Shown: piece by piece, positions 17,727-26,796 of the stretch | Layout: each line of letters opens with the position of its first letter | How positions within the stretch are numbered: position 1 is the first letter of the stretch | Assembly: GCF_000948415.1 (NCBI RefSeq) | Contig: NZ_JYII01000012.1 | Location: forward strand, 794,755-858,754 | From: Thalassospira sp. HJ | GTDB taxonomy: Bacteria > Pseudomonadota > Alphaproteobacteria > Rhodospirillales > Thalassospiraceae | Direction: 5' to 3' | Length of the DNA: 64,000 nucleotides | Notes under the pieces: model-generated | What the model was told of the DNA's origin: nothing | Seen by the model: the letters and a program-made list of their open reading frames with translations, nothing else | Database searches by the model: none | Program-made: the position numbers and the translations under genes

Positions 17727-18257
17727 GTGGCGGGTATTGACGAAAGCCAACCTTTTGTGTCGATCAACATTGCTGTCCTGACGGTCAGCGATACACGTGA
17801 TCTCCATAATGATACCTCGGGCGAAGTCCTGTGTGAGCGGATCATCGAAAAGGGGCATCGGGTTTATGACCGTCAGATTCTGCCTGACGATCAAGGAGCC
17901 TTGCGCAAGCAGCTGGGTGCCTGGTGCGCTGACCACAATATCGATGTGATCATTACGACAGGCGGGACGGGTGTGACCGGACGCGATGTTACAGTCGAAG
18001 CCCATCGTGCGCTCTATGAAAAGGAAATTCCGGGTTTTGGCGAGCTGTTCCGCTGGGTTTCATATCAGAAGATCGGCACATCCACCGTCCAGTCGCGCGC
18101 CACAGCAGGTGTATGCATGGGAACCTATCTGTTTGCGCTGCCTGGATCGACAGGGGCGTGCAAGGATGCCTGGGATGAAATCCTGACCTACCAGCTTGAT
18201 ATCCGGCATCGCCCGTGCAACTTCGTCGAACTGATGCCGCGCCTTCTTGAGCAATAA
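17727..18257 (+). CDS. moaB: Molybdenum cofactor biosynthesis protein B
   Basis: 176 residues, MoaB/MogA fold, involved in adenylation of molybdopterin during Moco synthesis. Motifs include INIAVLTVSDTR at the start, the TTGGTGVTGRDVTVEA molybdopterin-binding loop and FALPGSTGACKDAWDEI. I take GTG 17727 (GGAG six bases upstream, giving MAGIDESQPF as in related proteins); ATG 17715 is an alternative adding four residues. A TauE/SafE permease follows after 60 bases on the same strand. Confidence 0.92.
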   Translation: MAGIDESQPFVSINIAVLTVSDTRDLHNDTSGEVLCERIIEKGHRVYDRQILPDDQGALRKQLGAWCADHNIDVIITTGGTGVTGRDVTVEAHRALYEKEIPGFGELFRWVSYQKIGTSTVQSRATAGVCMGTYLFALPGSTGACKDAWDEILTYQLDIRHRPCNFVELMPRLLEQ

Positions 18258-18317
18258 GGCCGAAGCCAACCTGTCTTTCCCGTGATCCGGGATTTTCCAC
18301 CCAGATAAGGACGTTCG

Positions 18318-19085
18318 ATGGAATTCATCACGGATCCGTTTTTCTATGTCGTCGGCATTCCGGCCGTTCTGATTGCCGGCGTATCGAAAAGCGGTTTTGG
18401 CGGCGGGCTTGGGGTTGTTGCCGTGCCCTTGATGGCGCTGGCCGTCTCGCCGCAGGCGGCGGCTGCCATCATGTTGCCCATCCTGTGTCTGATGGATGTT
18501 GCCAATGTGTGGGCCTATCGCAATCGCTGGGATCGGCGGAATATGAAGATCCTGGTTCCCGCCGCCTTGGTGGGCATTTTGATCGGGACCTTGTCGTTTA
18601 GCTATCTCAACGAAGCGGCGGTCAAGATGATCATCGCGCTAATCGCCATCATCTTTACGCTTGATCACTGGTTGCGTGGTCGCAATGCCAGTGGGGCGCC
18701 GGGATCAGCAACGGTGGGCAAGGGCACCATCCTTGGCACACTTGCCGGTTTCACCAGTTTTGTCGCCCATGCTGGCGGTCCGCCAGTTTCGGTGTATCTG
18801 TTGCCACAAAGAATGGATAAGTCGATCTTTGTCGGTACGACGGTGATGTTCTTTATCGTCGTGAACTACGTCAAACTGATCCCCTATGCCATGCTTGGGC
18901 AGTTTGATGCGTCAAACCTTGGAACTTCGCTTTTGTTCGTGCCGGTGGCCTTGTTCGGGACCTGGCTTGGCCTTTGGGCGCATGACAAGGTCAGCGTCAA
19001 GTTGTTCTACCGCGTTTGCTACAGCCTGCTGTTTCTGACGGGGATAAAGCTGCTGACAGACTCGATTCTTGAGTTCACGGCCTGA
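18318..19085 (+). CDS. TauE/SafE (TSUP) family sulfite/organic anion permease
   Basis: 255 residues with about eight hydrophobic segments in two similar halves. The first half has the TSUP signature AGVSKSGFGGGLGVVAVPLM and the second has GTLAGFTSFVAHAGGPPVSVYLLP. Family members export or import sulfite, sulfoacetate, sulfolactate or related anions. The substrate is not predictable here. Adjacency to moaB is suggestive only because sulfite oxidation needs Moco. AAGGACG precedes the ATG. Confidence 0.85.
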   Translation: MEFITDPFFYVVGIPAVLIAGVSKSGFGGGLGVVAVPLMALAVSPQAAAAIMLPILCLMDVANVWAYRNRWDRRNMKILVPAALVGILIGTLSFSYLNEAAVKMIIALIAIIFTLDHWLRGRNASGAPGSATVGKGTILGTLAGFTSFVAHAGGPPVSVYLLPQRMDKSIFVGTTVMFFIVVNYVKLIPYAMLGQFDASNLGTSLLFVPVALFGTWLGLWAHDKVSVKLFYRVCYSLLFLTGIKLLTDSILEFTA

Positions 19086-19359
19086 CACAAGGCTTTTGAC
19101 GCTTAAAGTACGAAGTATAACTTCCCGCCACCTGACCTGTATCAATGCGTGATCGGCCGCATTGGCGTTGTTTTATGCGAGGTCGTCTTCTCTCGATACG
19201 GTGCGTCACGGAAGAAGTATAATCCCGTGTTTACCTCCAGATAGAAGTGACTTAAGAGATATCGTTGCTGCAAGAAAAAGCAGAATTGATGGCACTTAAA
19301 AAATAATAAGCCATCTGCAGCCGGAGGAGACTTGGTGTGCATATGGGAGCTTTACTTAA

Positions 19360-20391
19360 ATGCCAGAAAGAATCCTGCAGGTTGCGACGGCAATGTCCGG
19401 GCAGGCCAACGATAAAATCACTGAAATCAAGGCAGTTACGCGCGCGACACGTACGCTTGCGCTTAACGCACTGATCGAAGCCGCACGGGCCGGTGAAGTC
19501 GGCCGTGGCTTCGGCGTGGTGGCCAATGAGGTCAAGGAAATCTCGCAGCGCGTTACCGTGATCACCGAAGAGCTCGAAAACATGTTTTTGAAGCTGGCAT
19601 CGGATCTGGAAGAAACAGCGCAAATGGCCCGTGGTGATCGATTTTCCGATCTGGCCCGCTATGCAGTCGAATTGATGGACCGAAACCTGTTTGAGCGGTC
19701 CTGCGATGTCCGGTGGTGGGCAACTGACGCAGCCGTCGTTGATGTTTGTGAAAACCCGCATGACGAAGCCATTGCCCAGCGGGCGTGTAATCGGCTGGGT
19801 GTCATTCTGGATTCCTATACGGTCTATCTTGATCTTTGGGTGGCCGATAAGAATGGCAATGTCATCGCCAATGGTCGGCCGGAGTCTTATCGCCTTAAGG
19901 GCCAGAATATTTCAGATCAGGCTTGGTTCCACGAAGCCTTGCGCTGCCGCGATGGCGGGCACTATGCCGTGGCCGATGTCGAACAGAACCCGATGCTAAA
20001 CAACGCCGCAACACCTACCTATGCCACAGCCGTGCGTAAAGGCGGGGATGTGAATGGCGAGGTTATCGGTGTGATGGGTGTCTTCTTTGATTGGGAAAGC
20101 CAGGCACCGATGATTGTCAAGTCGCTCAACTTCAGCCCGGAGGAACGGGAACGCACGCGTGTCATGCTGATTGATGCCAACAACCGCGTTCTGGCAGCAT
20201 CAGACGATAAAGGTATTCTGAGCGAGAAGTTCACGCTTCGGGTCGATGATCCTGCACGCGGAGCATATTTGCTTGATGACGGCGCACTTGTGGCCTACGC
20301 CCTGACCCCGGGATATGAAACCTATGAGGGGCTTGGTTGGCGTGGTGTGATCGTGCAGGCGCCCAGATCGGAAAGCGTCGTCGTCGCATAG
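19360..20391 (+). CDS. Cytoplasmic chemoreceptor-like protein, MCP hairpin tip followed by Cache-type sensor
   Basis: 343 residues. The first ~75 form a short but recognisable MCP signalling tip ([31 protein letters not shown]). The C-terminal ~230 look like a double-Cache/PAS sensor ([38 protein letters not shown]). This is the reverse of the usual sensor-then-MCP order. There is no membrane segment or signal peptide, so it should be cytoplasmic. An in-frame TAA directly precedes the ATG, so the protein cannot extend further upstream. GGGAG is ten bases before the start. It probably docks to CheA/CheW arrays but lacks methylation helices of normal length. Confidence 0.78.
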   Translation: MPERILQVATAMSGQANDKITEIKAVTRATRTLALNALIEAARAGEVGRGFGVVANEVKEISQRVTVITEELENMFLKLASDLEETAQMARGDRFSDLARYAVELMDRNLFERSCDVRWWATDAAVVDVCENPHDEAIAQRACNRLGVILDSYTVYLDLWVADKNGNVIANGRPESYRLKGQNISDQAWFHEALRCRDGGHYAVADVEQNPMLNNAATPTYATAVRKGGDVNGEVIGVMGVFFDWESQAPMIVKSLNFSPEERERTRVMLIDANNRVLAASDDKGILSEKFTLRVDDPARGAYLLDDGALVAYALTPGYETYEGLGWRGVIVQAPRSESVVVA

Positions 20392-20430
20392 TTTCCAGAT
20401 CAAGCGGGCGAGCCATATAAAAACGACCAG

Positions 20431-20463
20431 AAACGGGTGCCTCAGAGGAGGTGCCCGTTTTTT
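20431..20463 (+). terminator. Intrinsic terminator after the MCP-Cache gene
   Basis: 13-bp stem AAACGGGTGCCTC / GAGGTGCCCGTTT (20431-20443, 20448-20460) with two G-U pairs, loop AGAG, ending in a run of six T. Confidence 0.9.
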
Positions 20464-20575
20464 CATGGTCTATGCGGAGCGCAATAGCGCTTGCCCAATT
20501 CCGGGAAACCGGATACGGATGTTGTCACTTTGTTGATAAAATGTCATTGATGATCCGTTAGAGGGATAAACGCAT

Positions 20576-21388
20576 TTGGAACTGATCCTTGCGAAGATTG
20601 CAGTATCGATTGGAACGGTTCTTGGGCTTTCTGTCCTCGCCGAACGGGCAGGGCCGCGTGTTGCCGGCGTTCTGTCTGGATATCCGCTTGGAACGGCCAT
20701 CCTTCTCTATTTCATTGCGATTGAACAAGGTATCGGTTTTGCCAGTGAAAGTGCGGTCTACGCATTGCCCGGGCTGATTGCGACTTTGACGTTTCTTTAT
20801 GCCTACTATCTGGTGTCGAGAAAATGCACGCACTTGCCGGTTATCCCGCAGATATTCCTAAGCTCGCTTGGCGCATTCGCAACCTATCTGGGCGTTTCAT
20901 GGCTGTTTCAGCTTGCCCCGATGAGTTTGACGCAGGCAGCCGTGATCCTGCTGGTGGCGATATTCGTGGCGCTGATCCTGTTCCGCAAGATCGAGAATGT
21001 CCGTATTCTTAACCGAGTTCGTCTGACCAAGGGCGTTGTGATGCTCCGCGCGACCCTGGCTGCGATCATTGTGCTGGTCATCAGTGGTATGGCGGCATGG
21101 ATCGGGTCGCGTTGGTCAGGGTTGCTGTCGGGCTTCCCGGTCACGCTTTATCCGATGATGCTGATCCTGCATTTCTCATACGGGGCGGCGCCTGTTCATA
21201 CCGTCATCCGAAATTTCCCGCGGGGTATGGGGGCATTGTGGGTATACATCCTTGCGGTGACCCTTGGTTATCCTGTGCTTGGGCTTGGCTTGGGGACGCT
21301 TTGCGCATTTGCCGCTGCGACTGTTTATCTGGTCAGTTACTCCACTTTCGTCTGGTTCCGTCAAAAGTCCGTGCAAGCAGCACGCTGA
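20576..21388 (+). CDS. Integral membrane protein with internal duplication, function unknown
   Basis: 270 residues, about eight hydrophobic segments. The two halves resemble each other: ERAGPRVAGVLSGYPLGTAI near the start and SRWSGLLSGFPVTLYPMMLI in the middle both carry G-x-R-x-x-G-x-L-S-G-[YF]-P. This suggests an inverted or tandem repeat transporter. I do not recognise a characterised family (GlpM/DUF3147-like small proteins share the flavour). TTG start at 20576: no in-frame ATG exists upstream before a stop, and GAGGG lies about ten bases before. A regulator gene follows but a link is unproven. Confidence 0.75.
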   Translation: MELILAKIAVSIGTVLGLSVLAERAGPRVAGVLSGYPLGTAILLYFIAIEQGIGFASESAVYALPGLIATLTFLYAYYLVSRKCTHLPVIPQIFLSSLGAFATYLGVSWLFQLAPMSLTQAAVILLVAIFVALILFRKIENVRILNRVRLTKGVVMLRATLAAIIVLVISGMAAWIGSRWSGLLSGFPVTLYPMMLILHFSYGAAPVHTVIRNFPRGMGALWVYILAVTLGYPVLGLGLGTLCAFAAATVYLVSYSTFVWFRQKSVQAAR

Positions 21389-21457
21389 TCTCCTAACATT
21401 CAGAGAATACGACAATGATGGTCGGCAAATCGACCACTTGCAGGGAGTAGTCGCTGA

Positions 21458-22219
21458 ATGCAGCAGGTCCAGTCGCTGGTCAGGGCGTTAAGCATCCTTA
21501 ATGCGCTTGCCGAAAGCGAAGACGGGATGACCTTGACCGAAATTGCACAACAGGTGAAGTTGCCGCCATCCACGGCACACAGGTTGCTGACAACCATGCA
21601 ACACGAACGCTACGTGTCGTTCGATGGGGAACGGACGCTCTGGTTCGTGGGGGTGCAGGCATTCAGTGTCGGCAATTCCTTTACCAAGAACCGCAACCTC
21701 AGCCAGATTGCCCGGCCTTACATGCGGGCCCTGATGGAAGACAGCGGCGAGACGGTCAATCTTGCCGTCGCAGACGGTGGGGAGGTCATTTTTCTGTCGC
21801 AGGTCGAATGCCGCAAGATGATGCGCGCCCTTGTCACGCCAGGTCGTCGTGCCCTGATGCATTGCTCTGGCGTCGGCAAGGCCTTGTTGGCTTTCCTGCC
21901 AGAAGAAGAGCTACATTCCGTCGTTGCCAAGCACGGCTTGCCCAAGATTACCGAGCGCACGCTTGTCACCCAAACAGCGCTTGAGAAAGATCTCGAAAAA
22001 TCCCGTCAGCGCGGCTATGCGCTTGATGATGAAGAACACGCGGTTGGCTTGCGTTGTGTGGCGGGTGTTGTCCGTGATGAAACCGGGCAACCGATTGCAG
22101 CACTGTCGCTTTCCGGGCCAGCGGCGCGTATACCCAACGAACACATTGAACAGCTGGGCCTCAAGATCCGCAGGGTTTGTGCGGATCTTAGCAGGGAATA
22201 CGGCGGCAAGCCCGTGTGA
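21458..22219 (+). CDS. IclR-family transcriptional regulator
   Basis: 253 residues. An N-terminal winged helix (SLVRALSILNALAESEDGMTLTEIA, PPSTAHRLL) is followed by the IclR effector domain with its conserved tail segments (HCSGVGKALLAFLPEEEL, GYALDDEEHAVGLRCVA, ALSLSGPAARI). The members with this DDEEH-GLRCVA pattern respond to small carboxylates such as glyoxylate. AGGGAG precedes the ATG by ten bases. No obvious target operon is adjacent. Confidence 0.88.
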   Translation: MQQVQSLVRALSILNALAESEDGMTLTEIAQQVKLPPSTAHRLLTTMQHERYVSFDGERTLWFVGVQAFSVGNSFTKNRNLSQIARPYMRALMEDSGETVNLAVADGGEVIFLSQVECRKMMRALVTPGRRALMHCSGVGKALLAFLPEEELHSVVAKHGLPKITERTLVTQTALEKDLEKSRQRGYALDDEEHAVGLRCVAGVVRDETGQPIAALSLSGPAARIPNEHIEQLGLKIRRVCADLSREYGGKPV

Positions 22220-22231
22220 TTTTGATCCGGG

Positions 22232-22876
22232 TTACATGCCCGGGCAGGACACGCCGGTTCCACCCAGACCGCAATACCCGTCGGGATTTTTCTGCAGATA
22301 TTGCTGGTGGAAATCTTCGGCATAGAAGAACTCCGGCGCCTCGGTGATCTCGGTGGTTACCGAGGCCTGACCGGCAGCTTTTAGCGCGGCATTGTATTCT
22401 TCACGGGAGTGTTTTGCAGTTTCCAGCTGCTCTGGCGTGCGCGCAAACAGCACGGAGCGATACTGGGTGCCCACATCATTGCCCTGGCGCATTCCCTGGG
22501 TCGGGTCATGGTTTTCCCAAAACAGTTTCAGAAGGGCCGAATAGGTCGTCACAGCCGGATCAAAGACGACCAGAACGACCTCGGCATGGCCGGTCATGCC
22601 GCTGCAAACTTCGCGGTAGGTCGGGTTTTTGGTAAGGCCACCCGCGTAACCGACGGCGGTGCTATAGATCCCCGGTGCCTTCCAGAAAAGGCGCTCTGCA
22701 CCCCAGAAGCATCCCATACCGAAAATCGCCACTTCCAAATGTGCAGGGAAGGGACCCTTCATCGGGTTACCGGTCACGATATTGGCGTCAGCAACCGGAA
22801 GCTCCTGATCACGTCCCGGAAGGGCGGTTTCTGCGGTTGGCATTTTGGGCTTGTCGGATTTCAGCACGGAGAACAT
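22232..22876 (-). CDS. msrA: Peptide methionine sulfoxide reductase MsrA
   Basis: 214 residues. It reduces methionine-S-sulfoxide in proteins with thioredoxin. Catalytic Cys56 lies in [46 protein letters not shown] and the C-terminal [15 protein letters not shown] with resolving cysteines complete the class. The start at 22876 (MFSVLKSDK) gives the usual ~40-residue lead-in. The longer frame to 22942 adds an unlikely extension. No signal peptide, so cytosolic. Confidence 0.94.
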   Translation of the reverse strand: MFSVLKSDKPKMPTAETALPGRDQELPVADANIVTGNPMKGPFPAHLEVAIFGMGCFWGAERLFWKAPGIYSTAVGYAGGLTKNPTYREVCSGMTGHAEVVLVVFDPAVTTYSALLKLFWENHDPTQGMRQGNDVGTQYRSVLFARTPEQLETAKHSREEYNAALKAAGQASVTTEITEAPEFFYAEDFHQQYLQKNPDGYCGLGGTGVSCPGM

Positions 22877-23030
22877 GTCATTTTTCCCGAAGAGTATTTC
22901 GCGTTCATGCGTGCAATGTACTCCAGACAGAGACAATAGCAATTCCCCTCTTGATCAAATGTCTTTGAACATTCTTTTGGCAGGGGTTTCGTTCCACCAG
23001 ATAATCCACACATGAATTCCGTGGAACGGT

Positions 23031-23414
23031 GTGCTGAGAAGGCCTTTGCGCAAACTAAAGCATTTGAAATCAATGGCCTTGATGCTGGCAGGCGCATTTT
23101 GTCTGCTGATCGGGTTGGTGTTTCTGCCATTGCCGCCGCCGTTTTTTGGTATGGTCTTTATAGCACTTGGTGTCCCGATGCTGGCATCTGGATCAAAACG
23201 CACACGGCGTTTCATCCAGCATCTGCGCTGGCGCTACTACCGGCATAACGAAAAGGTCGAGTATCTTTTGGCAAGGATGCCGGGATTTGTGAGGCGTCAT
23301 GGTCATAAAACCAGACCAGACGGCCTGATGCGGTCCCACAAAATGGCGGTATCGGCCAAAGAACGGCTTAAGGGGCGACCCGGCGCACCAGACAGTCCGT
23401 TCCGGCAGACTTAA
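23031..23414 (+). CDS. Small membrane protein, PGPGW-like, function unknown
   Basis: 127 residues. One hydrophobic hairpin (MALMLAGAFCLLIGLVFLPL, then FFGMVFIALGVPMLAS) is followed by a basic cytoplasmic tail. The LPLPPPFFGMVFIALG...S..TRR pattern resembles small PGPGW/YbaN-type transmembrane proteins. GTG start with GGAACGG just upstream; ATG 23076 is an alternative. The last 47 bases overlap the end of the convergent SPOR gene on the other strand, so one of the two tails, or both, is read in both directions. Confidence 0.65.
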   Translation: MLRRPLRKLKHLKSMALMLAGAFCLLIGLVFLPLPPPFFGMVFIALGVPMLASGSKRTRRFIQHLRWRYYRHNEKVEYLLARMPGFVRRHGHKTRPDGLMRSHKMAVSAKERLKGRPGAPDSPFRQT

Positions 23415-24759
23415 GTGTATTGCAGGCCTCTGTTGCGGCGGCTGACGTGCCATAGGACCCGGTGAGCAAGCGGAAGAACAATCCTTTGCCCTCAATCGAG
23501 ATACTTACGACCTCATGATCGGCAGCGGCAAGCATGCCGTGCGGTGCACTCTGAAACTTCGACCAGGCACTTTCGGCCCGCCCGCGTGAGCGGTAAGCGG
23601 CAAGCTGCACGGCGTAGTAGGGGCTGCTTGTCTGTGCTGCTGTCGGTGCAGGGGCAGCTTGTGGCTCGGGTACAGCTGCCGACTGCGCCATTTCTTGGAC
23701 AGGGGCATCAGACGCGGGTTGCGTTGAGGTGATCGGGAGTTCGATCATTGGTGCCGGCGTAGGCGGCTGGTCAACAACATCCAACTCACCCTGTTCCGTC
23801 GGCCGGGAGTTTGATGCGACAATTGCGCCGCTATGTTCGGTCGGCGCGACATCGCCGGCAATGGTCGGGGCGTCAACCACCGGCGTAGAGCGCGGTGTTT
23901 CGGCTTGTATAGCTGGTGTCGCTGGCGTCGGTGCTGGCACGGGTGCCAATCTCGGAACAACATCTGCTGATGCTGCCGGTGCTGTACTTGTCGCGGTTGA
24001 GCGTGGTGCGGGCGTTGGTGCAGGTGTAGATGCAGGTACTGCTTCACGCCGTTCAACGCGCGTCAGTTTTGCTGTGTTTTCGCTGACCGGCATATCCATG
24101 CGGGTGACGGGACTGGTTCTGTCTTCCGGTTCGGCTTCAACAACGCCACCGGTTTCATAAAAACGCCGGTCACGTTCCACCTGCGGTGGATCGGGCAGTT
24201 CCGGTCCGGGTGCCACCGTGGCAGAAGCAACCACAGTTTCAATTTCTTCGGAGCGCGCATACTCAGGTGAGGCGGCATCAAGGGCAACCAGACGGCGCTG
24301 TGCGAGGCTGTTGATGCTGCCCGAAAGGCGCACACCCTGACCGCAATCAAGATCGACCTTCATGTCAGGTGGGGTAGCCGTCAACCAGACATAGAGCTTG
24401 CGCGCATTTTCATAATTGCCGTCCATGTCATAGGAAATCGCCTGCAGCAGGTTGTCCTGTGGACTGCCATCAAGCGAAATGGGGCCGTTTGTCGCACCAG
24501 CGCTTTGAGAACTGCTTTGGGCAGCAGGGTTGCCAAAAAACAAACCGCAAGCTGCGCGGTCAAAGCTTGCCTTTTCCGATGCGGATACCTGATGGGTCGA
24601 AGCAGGGGTGATTTCTTGCGAGGACGAGGAGGACCCAAACCAGAGCCCGGACAGATCATCGGTACTGCAAGCAGCCAGAAGCGGCAGAAATGCTGCGGCG
24701 CTTATCCATCCCCGGATCTTGCGGGGGCTGTTTTTGGTTGTCGCAGACCTGATTTTCAC
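23368..24759 (-). CDS. SPOR-domain lipoprotein with Pro/Ala-rich linker
   Basis: 463 residues. The signal peptide ends in lipobox LLAAC (Cys31), so it is probably anchored to a membrane as a lipoprotein. A ~150-residue N-terminal part of unknown fold (with a short TPR-like NYENARKLYVWL) is followed by ~200 residues rich in Pro, Ala, Thr and Val. The C-terminus is a SPOR domain (YYAVQLAAYRSRGRAESAW to LVRRVAP), which binds denuded glycan at the division septum. A role in cell division or septal peptidoglycan is inferred from SPOR. Confidence 0.82.
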   Translation of the reverse strand: MKIRSATTKNSPRKIRGWISAAAFLPLLAACSTDDLSGLWFGSSSSSQEITPASTHQVSASEKASFDRAACGLFFGNPAAQSSSQSAGATNGPISLDGSPQDNLLQAISYDMDGNYENARKLYVWLTATPPDMKVDLDCGQGVRLSGSINSLAQRRLVALDAASPEYARSEEIETVVASATVAPGPELPDPPQVERDRRFYETGGVVEAEPEDRTSPVTRMDMPVSENTAKLTRVERREAVPASTPAPTPAPRSTATSTAPAASADVVPRLAPVPAPTPATPAIQAETPRSTPVVDAPTIAGDVAPTEHSGAIVASNSRPTEQGELDVVDQPPTPAPMIELPITSTQPASDAPVQEMAQSAAVPEPQAAPAPTAAQTSSPYYAVQLAAYRSRGRAESAWSKFQSAPHGMLAAADHEVVSISIEGKGLFFRLLTGSYGTSAAATEACNTLKSAGTDCLVRRVAP

Positions 24760-24906
24760 GCTTCACCTGATCGTCACTGTATTACCGAAAGTTATATCTT
24801 TCCTTTCGGGCAAACACAACTACTGCAAACAGACCAATTGCGATCAGGTTTACTTGAAAGTCAGTGGGATAAAGAGCGTTGAGAGACAGGGCAGGCCGAC
24901 GAGAGT

Positions 24907-25290
24907 TTATCGCATTGCCAGGGGGATCATGATGCCAGCCAGAAGGATCAAAACAGTCACCGCAATCACGATATTGATGATGCCTTTGGTGGCCCGGTTT
25001 GCTGTTTCGCGGGTCATGCCGGGGTTTTGAGCCCTACGACGTGTGGAGCCACCAGCTACACCGGCACTTTCCGGTGTCAGGATTTTTATGACCTGTTTTT
25101 TGTCCTTGCGGGTCGCCTGATCGTATTTGTTTTCAACGATGCGAACTTCGGTGGTGTTCTTGTTGCCGATGGCTTCCTTGGCGGAATTCAGGGCAGAACT
25201 ATAGTCCGAAACGGGTTCCAGTTCCATTTGCTGCCCTGAAGTGCGCATGCATACGACTGTATAGCTTTTGCTCATGACGGCGTTTGACAT
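24907..25290 (-). CDS. Hypothetical protein with C-terminal membrane anchor
   Basis: 127 residues, not recognised. A soluble N-terminal ~95 residues (MSNAVMSKSYTVVCMRTSG), rich in charged residues, precedes a single C-terminal hydrophobic segment (IINIVIAVTVLILLAGIMIP) ending four residues before the stop, giving a tail-anchored topology. The ATG at 25290 is preceded by GGGA; the frame also allows a TTG directly before it. No obvious operon partner. Confidence 0.65.
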   Translation of the reverse strand: MSNAVMSKSYTVVCMRTSGQQMELEPVSDYSSALNSAKEAIGNKNTTEVRIVENKYDQATRKDKKQVIKILTPESAGVAGGSTRRRAQNPGMTRETANRATKGIINIVIAVTVLILLAGIMIPLAMR

Positions 25291-25396
25291 CAATTTTTCC
25301 CGTTTTCGTGTTCCAACCTCTGCAGAGATATGGCGTCTTTACGCGAAAAAAGGAACCTATTCGGACGAATAGGCAAATGTGTCGTGTAATAGGCGC

Positions 25397-25864
25397 CTAG
25401 TTGGTCATTCTGCTGGCGAGCTGCTTGTATTCTTCACAGTCAGTGCCGCAAAGCTGCTCAAGCCTTGCAAGGTTTTCCTGGGCCATTTGCGGCTTGCCTG
25501 TCTGCAGGAACAATTCACCCTGATATTCAAGTGCGCCGACATGTTCCGGGTTGATCATCAGGGCGCGTTCATAATTCTGCGCGGCACTGTCAAAATCGCC
25601 CATCTTGCGCTGGCTATAGGCAAGGTAATTATACAGATCGGCGTTTTCGGAATCGTCTTCGAGCATGGTTTCGATCTTGTCGATCGCCATCTCGTACATT
25701 TCGGTATCAACCAGTTCGGTCACAGCCGAAAGATCGGTTCCCTCGGAGCTCCAGCTATCCGAGCTTCCCATCGCAAATGCGTTGCCTGCCAGAAGCGGGG
25801 TGGCAAGCATCATCACCACAGCACATGCCTTGATCATTTTTAGGGTTTCACCATCACGGTTCAT
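25397..25864 (-). CDS. Secreted TPR-repeat protein
   Basis: 155 residues. A signal peptide (MIKACAVVMMLATPLLAGNAFA, possibly with nine extra N-terminal residues) is followed by two to three TPR motifs (ENADLYNYLAYSQRKMGDFDSAAQNYERAL, HVGALEYQGELFLQTGKPQMA). It is a periplasmic scaffold protein, partners unknown. AAAGG lies nine bases before ATG 25864; ATG 25837 is the alternative and starts the signal peptide proper. Confidence 0.78.
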   Translation of the reverse strand: MNRDGETLKMIKACAVVMMLATPLLAGNAFAMGSSDSWSSEGTDLSAVTELVDTEMYEMAIDKIETMLEDDSENADLYNYLAYSQRKMGDFDSAAQNYERALMINPEHVGALEYQGELFLQTGKPQMAQENLARLEQLCGTDCEEYKQLASRMTN

Positions 25865-25997
25865 CGTCGTACCTTTCTTCGATCTTGTTTGGCATTAATG
25901 CGTGCGTTGGGACGCTCTGAAAGTGTGATTTATCACAACTGGAAGTTTTGCCTAGTCACTTGTTGGTGAGAATTGTGTCTTTGAAAGGGCGTTATTC

Positions 25998-26723
25998 GTG
26001 GGAGTAATCGAAACTCTTGCTTTGGGGATGGGCGGGGCCTGGGCCAGCGGTGTAAATCTTTATGGCACCGTGGTTGTTCTGGGTTTAATGAACAATTTTG
26101 GTTTGCTTGATTTGCCGCCCGAACTGCAGGTTTTGGGAAGCTGGTGGGTACTGGCGCTAGCCATTTTCCTGTATCTGATCGAATTCGTCGCAGACAAAAT
26201 TCCGATTGTTGATAGCGTCTGGGACGCCATCCACACCTTTATCCGTATTCCTGCGGGTGCTTTGCTTGCTGCTGGTGCATTGGGAGGCCTTGATGTTGGT
26301 TTGGGGGATGGTGTGCAAACCGCCATTGCATTGCTGGTCGGCGGCACTGTTGCAGCCGGAAGCCATTTCACCAAGGCGGGTAGTCGGGCTGCGATCAACA
26401 CATCCCCTGAACCGTTTAGCAACAGCGTGGCCTCAGTGGCAGAAGATGTCGCGGTGTTTGGCGCGCTTTACACCGTTGCGTTCCACCCTGTGGTCTTCTT
26501 CGTGCTGCTTGCTGTTTTTATCCTGTTTCTGGTTTGGCTCGTGCCAAAGATCTGGCGGTTTATCGGCCAGGTGTTTGGCAATGCCCGCCATCCATCCGTG
26601 GCCTATGCCCAAACCCGCGCGCACCAAGCAGGCCCCGGTGCAGGCATTACAAAAATCAATCTGTCCGGGGCAGGCGGCGGAACCTTGCCGCCTTCGGAAA
26701 ATCCGAAGCTGCCACCTGAATAA
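25998..26723 (+). CDS. DUF4126 membrane protein
   Basis: 241 residues with five to six hydrophobic segments. The DUF4126 pattern is clear: ASGVNLYGTVVVLGL, LYLIEFVADKIPIVDSVWDAIHTFIRIPAGALLAAGAL. Function is unknown. GTG start at 25998 with AAAGGGCG upstream. The C-terminal ~40 residues are soluble and Pro/Gly-rich. It is followed by a shared bidirectional terminator with thrS. Confidence 0.82.
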   Translation: MGVIETLALGMGGAWASGVNLYGTVVVLGLMNNFGLLDLPPELQVLGSWWVLALAIFLYLIEFVADKIPIVDSVWDAIHTFIRIPAGALLAAGALGGLDVGLGDGVQTAIALLVGGTVAAGSHFTKAGSRAAINTSPEPFSNSVASVAEDVAVFGALYTVAFHPVVFFVLLAVFILFLVWLVPKIWRFIGQVFGNARHPSVAYAQTRAHQAGPGAGITKINLSGAGGGTLPPSENPKLPPE

Positions 26724-26742
26724 AGAGACGTTTTGATAAAAG

Positions 26743-26776
26743 AAAAGCCCGCAAGCATATGACTTGCGGGCTTTTT
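26743..26776. terminator. Bidirectional terminator, DUF4126 gene / thrS
   Basis: Perfect 13-bp stem AAAAGCCCGCAAG / CTTGCGGGCTTTT (26743-26755, 26763-26775), seven-base loop. A and T tracts on both sides serve both convergent genes. Confidence 0.93.
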
Positions 26777-26796
26777 ATTTGTTTATGTTCGCTTGA

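Noticed and set aside
20404..20430. Upstream continuation of the MCP-Cache protein by frameshift near 19343
   Set aside because: The alternative frame at ATG 19343 encodes an Arg-rich nonsense peptide, and the start at 19360 gives a coherent protein.
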